64,000 nucleotides of DNA from Chrysophaeum taylorii (taxonomy: Eukaryota; Sar; Pelagophyceae; Pelagomonadales; Pelagomonadaceae): the NCBI GenBank assembly GCA_029834535.1, contig JAQMWT010000340.1, forward strand, positions 248,001 through 312,000. The letters run 5' to 3'. The position numbers and the translations under genes were made by a program. This document shows, piece after piece, positions 60,481 through 64,000 of this stretch; position 1 is the first letter of the stretch, and every line of letters starts with the position of its first letter. The notes under the pieces are model-generated. The model searched no databases. It saw nothing but the letters and a program-made list of their open reading frames with translations, and was not told the origin of the DNA.

Positions 60481-61500
60481 TGCTACAGAGAGTCGATCGG
60501 GGTATGACCCACCCGCGGGGAGGTTTGGAGGCGTACCAGGAGGTGAGCATCTTCTTCCGAGAAAGGCGATGCCAGGGCATGCGGGCAACGTGGCATACGC
60601 CCTGCGAAGTTGTCGGCGCGAGATGTAGACGTCGATAGTCTCCTGGTCGAGGCGCTGGAGGAGGGTTGAAGTGCTGCTATGAATGATGCTGCCAGGTCTG
60701 GCGACGTGTGTGACGCGGCACATCGCGCGTGCGCACCGTTCGTGAAAACATCGTAGGCGATTGTAGACAACCTCGGTTAGGCACCATGATTCCGTAGCGC
60801 GAAGGAGGATGGCGAGGAAGAGACCGACGTAGACAGTTATTAATTTGGCTCGGGCAGAGACCTATCTCGAGGCGAAAACGTGGTGACGGGGCCCACTACA
60901 CCGAAAGCCGCTGCTGCCTTCTTAATAAGACGAAAGTCGGCGTCCTCAGAGTCACTGCAGTTGGGAGAGAGTACAGAGCCATTTGAATTTCTTCACCGCG
61001 GGGATATGACGGCCGTCACCTACGTCTAAGTCGGAGAGGTCGGCACCATCGTAGGTTGTCGGATCATTGTAGAGAATGCCTGGTTTGGCGACAAACAGGA
61101 TCTCGGATTTCGACTCTTTCCCTGCTTGGCTGTCACCCGTGTGGACTTCCATACCCCACCTAGACAGATGAGACGGGGCGTCTCCTCATTCAGAGGACGA
61201 CGATCGGGAAACGGGAACGCCACATCATCTGCGTACTCTAACTCTTCGAGTAAGACTTTCTCAGTGCCGCGTTTTGCGTTGTAGCGACGTCGTCCAGCGA
61301 GTAAATCATCGTTCTTCGCCTTGAAAACGCATGCTGGTTCCCGACCTTCACGACGTCGCTTTGAAATGTTCGAGGCCGCCATGTATAGAACGAAAAGAGC
61401 CGGACCTAGGACATCACCCTGCTTAACGCCGATGATGATGGAGTCGATGAGGAGGCGGTAGCGCGGAGAACTGCACTCGTATACGATGGACAGAGCTATA
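60481..61500 (-). mobile_element. Degraded LINE (reverse transcriptase and C-terminal part)
   Basis: A minus-strand non-LTR ORF2 remnant. In element order: the palm motif GVKQGDVLGPALF at about 61.4 kb, LEYADDVAFPF with the catalytic YADD box at about 61.24 kb, GILYNDPTTYDGADLSDLDV at about 61.05 kb, then CLTEVVYNRLRCFHERCARA at about 60.77 kb and LDQETIDVYISRRQLR at about 60.63 kb. Frameshifts and stops break it, for example after the TTFSPRD part near 60.87 kb and within the RRQLR segment, where the GHVARMP part is lost. It is the copy that shows best how the 39.4- and 45-kb copies belong together. Confidence 0.8.
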
Positions 61501-61610
61501 ATGAGTTTTTTTGCTGGAACTTCGGTAGGTCGTGGTGCTTGGAAGGTTTTTCGCGCGTTGTGTGTGGTGGTGGTGTGGGGGCATGAAGGAAAAAAATAAC
61601 GGTTTTTAAT

Positions 61611-61740
61611 CAGCGTTGGGAACTCACTTCAGCAAGTGAACCACTTCACCAGCCACGCGCAATATTTGTGAAGTGATTTGAAGTGAACACGTCACCACCC
61701 TACGTGCCCATCATGAACCTTTGTGAAGTGAACGCAACTT
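61611..61740. repeat. Terminal and subterminal repeats of the hAT element
   Basis: The terminus CAGCGTTGGGAAC is followed within 120 bp by about six AAGTGA words in both orientations, including TTGTGAAGTGA twice. Subterminal repeats of this kind bind hAT transposases. Confidence 0.6.
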
Positions 61741-64000
61741 TTTTTTTTGCCTAGGTCTGGTGCTCTTAGATTCATTCGCGTTTTGGGGCGAAGGAGGAGT
61801 TGCCGTGGATGGGGTTCAGTGTTTCTTAATTTAGGCGATGCGAACGAACGACCTCGGTATCTTCGTCTGGTTCTTCCTCATCAACCTCCATCTCCAAAGA
61901 GACTTCGCGGATGGAGATCCCGGCGTTTTTGAAGAACTCGGTCTCGTGTCCGAGGTCCCTGTACTTAATCCGGGCCGCCGCAATGAAATTCTTGTTCATG
62001 CGCAGTAGGGCAACTATGTTCGTCTCGTCCGCGCCGAGCAACGTGTTTCTTTCCCTCGGTCAGGACAAGATTTCCAATGCTCAGGCAGCGCTCACAGTAG
62101 CTGCTCTGCGCGCCATGTGTACCAATTGAACCCTTATAGGCTCTCTCCATGTCCGGAAGGAACCCATACCGCACCTTGGTGAGCGGTCGATACAGCTTTA
62201 CAACGTCGAGCACAGCCAGATTTGTGAAGCCGACTTCATCATTTTTCTCAAGTTCAGGATAATGCTCTTTCCAGTTGAGCGATCTCGAGAGCCTGATGTG
62301 AAGACCTGTTCAAACTCCACATTGAAATCGGGCATCTGGTTCTCAGGCATAGCAAAAGAAGGCACGTCGCCACTAATGTCGTCGTCCCAAGCGCCGGGTG
62401 CGTCGAGTGCCGCCAAGAGACTGCGGGCAGGCGCAGGCTCGGAGGGCGGCGCAGACTCGGAGGAAGTCTTTGCCTTTTCGTGGTGGAATGCAGTCCGTGC
62501 GTAAATCACATATTCTTGTGCTTGAGCAACTTCCTGGCCTGAGCTCTCTGATTGGACGACAGGTGCCGGCAGTTGATAGTCCGAAAGTCAAGAAGGAAGG
62601 TAATCAGCTCGCGATCGTTGAATTCGTAGTTGAAGTGACGCACGTAGTTTTCATTATTCCCGCAAAACCGACGCTCACATTCGAGAATAATAGCCCGTTC
62701 AAGACAGATTTTGCCGGTCTCGCTGAGGTTGTTAACATCGACAGTCTTACGTGGCATGGATTTCGCAGTTATGTTCGGGAGATCAATGACTTCAAGCGTC
62801 CCAGCTCGCAGATACTCGATCATGTTGTGCTTGATCAATGCGGCGCACGACCCCAGGTATAAGTGTTCATGTTGCACGAAAACAACGGCCTCGTCCGTTA
62901 TAGCAAAAATCGCCTCGAGTTCAGCCAACGCCACCCATCACTGATTGTCCAGGGTAGTCCAATGTCGGTAGCCGTGTACAGTTTAAGCACGCGGTGCATA
63001 CGCAGCAAGGAACGAATAAGTTGGTATCGCGCCCGGAACCTCGCCTTATTGAGGTCGAGCTTGAGCTTCGGCGATTTCCCCCGGCTGTAATGGCAAAAGC
63101 GCATGCAGGTCCTTCAAACGTGTGCCGCCGTAAGAAAAGTACTTGGCTCCATCGTGGGAAATGCCAGCAGCTCGTGGCCAGCTGGGAATGGAGTGATCAC
63201 CTGCATGCCTCTGGATCGTGTCAAGTCGCGACATGCCACTGTCGAGATTTTTGAGATATCATGCATGTCACACACGCTTCGACCTCAACAAAAAATTCTT
63301 CGGCGACGCCAACTGCAGCCCGGTCTTGAACAATGGTTGCGGCCGCCAAATCGATGTCGATTCTCGCACGCTCCGCGACCACAGAACGGAGCAGCGATAT
63401 TCAGCGTCCACCCATTCAAACAGCGCCTTTCGAGTCATGAACGGGCATTGCCTTTCCCGCCACGGCCGCGGTAATACTACGCCTCAATTAGGTTGCGATG
63501 ATCTTCGTCGTCAGTCAAAGGTGCGCTTGGAAATCCGCTGCGACGTGTACACGTAGTGCCGAGCCGAGAGCGCCATCTGGGAAGAGTGCTTTGCCTGGCT
63601 GGGCATGGCCATGAAGTATCTCGTAGTATCCGATTTACCCTTCGCTGCCACAACGCCAACGGCCGTCATAACGCCCTCCTTTTCTTGGCTGTCTTCTGTT
63701 TCTTGGTGAGAGCTGTTGACATCCCAGCTCGTCGAATCCTCCTCCGGATGCGCAGCCTTGAAGTGGGCCCCAAGAGGGCTTGGTCGTCTGCCACGTGCCT
63801 TTCTTGAAGTCTCTCGTCACCTTCAGGCGCCCCCAGCACTGGACACACACATGCGTCGTCGCCTTCCCACTGGTCAACGCGGTCAGGATGATTTTCCTTC
63901 GGTCGACGCACGCAGTCCCACACCTTGGAAAAACCTGGTTGATCGTCCACTTTTGCCGGGTGTGTTCCACGTCACAACATCGACGTCGCAATCGGCTCGT
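61611..64000 (-). mobile_element. hAT-superfamily DNA transposon, decayed, runs off the right edge
   Basis: In element order from the right: a BED-type zinc finger at about 63.80-63.94 kb (CVQCWGRLK, then a downstream HFKAAH in a shifted frame), a central region at about 62.5-63.5 kb (ALAELEAIFAITDEAVVFVQ, NMIEYLRAGTLEVIDLPNIT, ERRFCGNNENYVRHFNYEF), and a hAT dimerisation domain at about 61.97-62.13 kb (YCERCLSIGNLVLTEGKKH, then LGADETNIVALLRMNKNFI in another frame). The left end has the hAT-like terminus CAGCGTTGGGAAC at 61611, with many AAGTGA/TCACTT words inside it. The preceding TTTTTAAT (61603-61610) would be half of an 8-bp target duplication. Several frameshifts show it is dead. The other terminus lies outside the window. 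Confidence 0.7.

Overview
The window looks like nuclear DNA of a flagellated, secondarily photosynthetic stramenopile with a compact genome. A pelagophyte-like alga would fit, but the species cannot be named from sequence alone. The reasons are: GC-rich genes with few introns of about 52-61 nt; a giant surface protein built on Pro-Thr-Ser stalks of the type common in stramenopiles; axoneme or centriole genes (EFHC1/RIB72-like, TEX9-like); and a transporter with a signal peptide followed by an FAP motif, as in heterokont plastid targeting.

Layout. (1) 0.4-13.0 kb is a dense gene block: a DM10 protein of the flagellar doublet with a SERF-like exon on its 3' end, a sugar transporter, an unknown protein, a 14-3-3 protein, a NAT9-PSMG4 fusion, a TLC-domain membrane protein, a GT25-like glycosyltransferase, a GYF-domain membrane protein, a TEX9-like coiled coil and a cyclophilin. 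Neighbours lie tens to a few hundred bp apart, and tetranucleotide microsatellites sit just past several stop codons. (2) 13.0-16.9 kb is decayed sequence with a WD40 fragment and small tandem repeats. (3) 16.9-26.0 kb is a very large surface-protein gene: Pro-Thr stalks, two copies of a GDGWNGA module, a LamG-like domain, a choice-of-anchor-A-like domain, then tandemly duplicated exons and a polytopic end. Its 3' half has several frame breaks.

(4) 26-43 kb is a transposon island with lower GC. A copia-like element on the minus strand is split by a second LTR element with 148-bp LTRs and a half-tRNA-iMet primer site, and that one carries a 5'-truncated LINE with a 12-bp target duplication. 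(5) 43.3-49.6 kb holds an Acg-like nitroreductase of bacterial type, a LINE copy interrupted by a 104-bp SINE-like element, and a VHS-GAT endocytic adaptor with a long repetitive tail. (6) 49.6-52.4 kb is mostly empty apart from two short LINE-tail elements. (7) 52.4-59.6 kb holds a multi-pass membrane protein fused to an inositol-polyphosphate 5-phosphatase, divergently paired with a probably plastid-targeted MFSD5-like molybdate transporter, and then a histidine phosphatase. (8) 60.5-64.0 kb holds a LINE fragment and a decayed hAT transposon that runs off the right edge.

The genes do not form one pathway. Loose themes are the flagellum (DM10 protein, TEX9), membrane traffic and phosphoinositide turnover (VHS-GAT adaptor, 5-phosphatase), transport (sugar, molybdate) and the cell surface (GT25, giant Pro-Thr protein). 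No CRISPR array, rRNA gene or convincing tRNA gene was seen.
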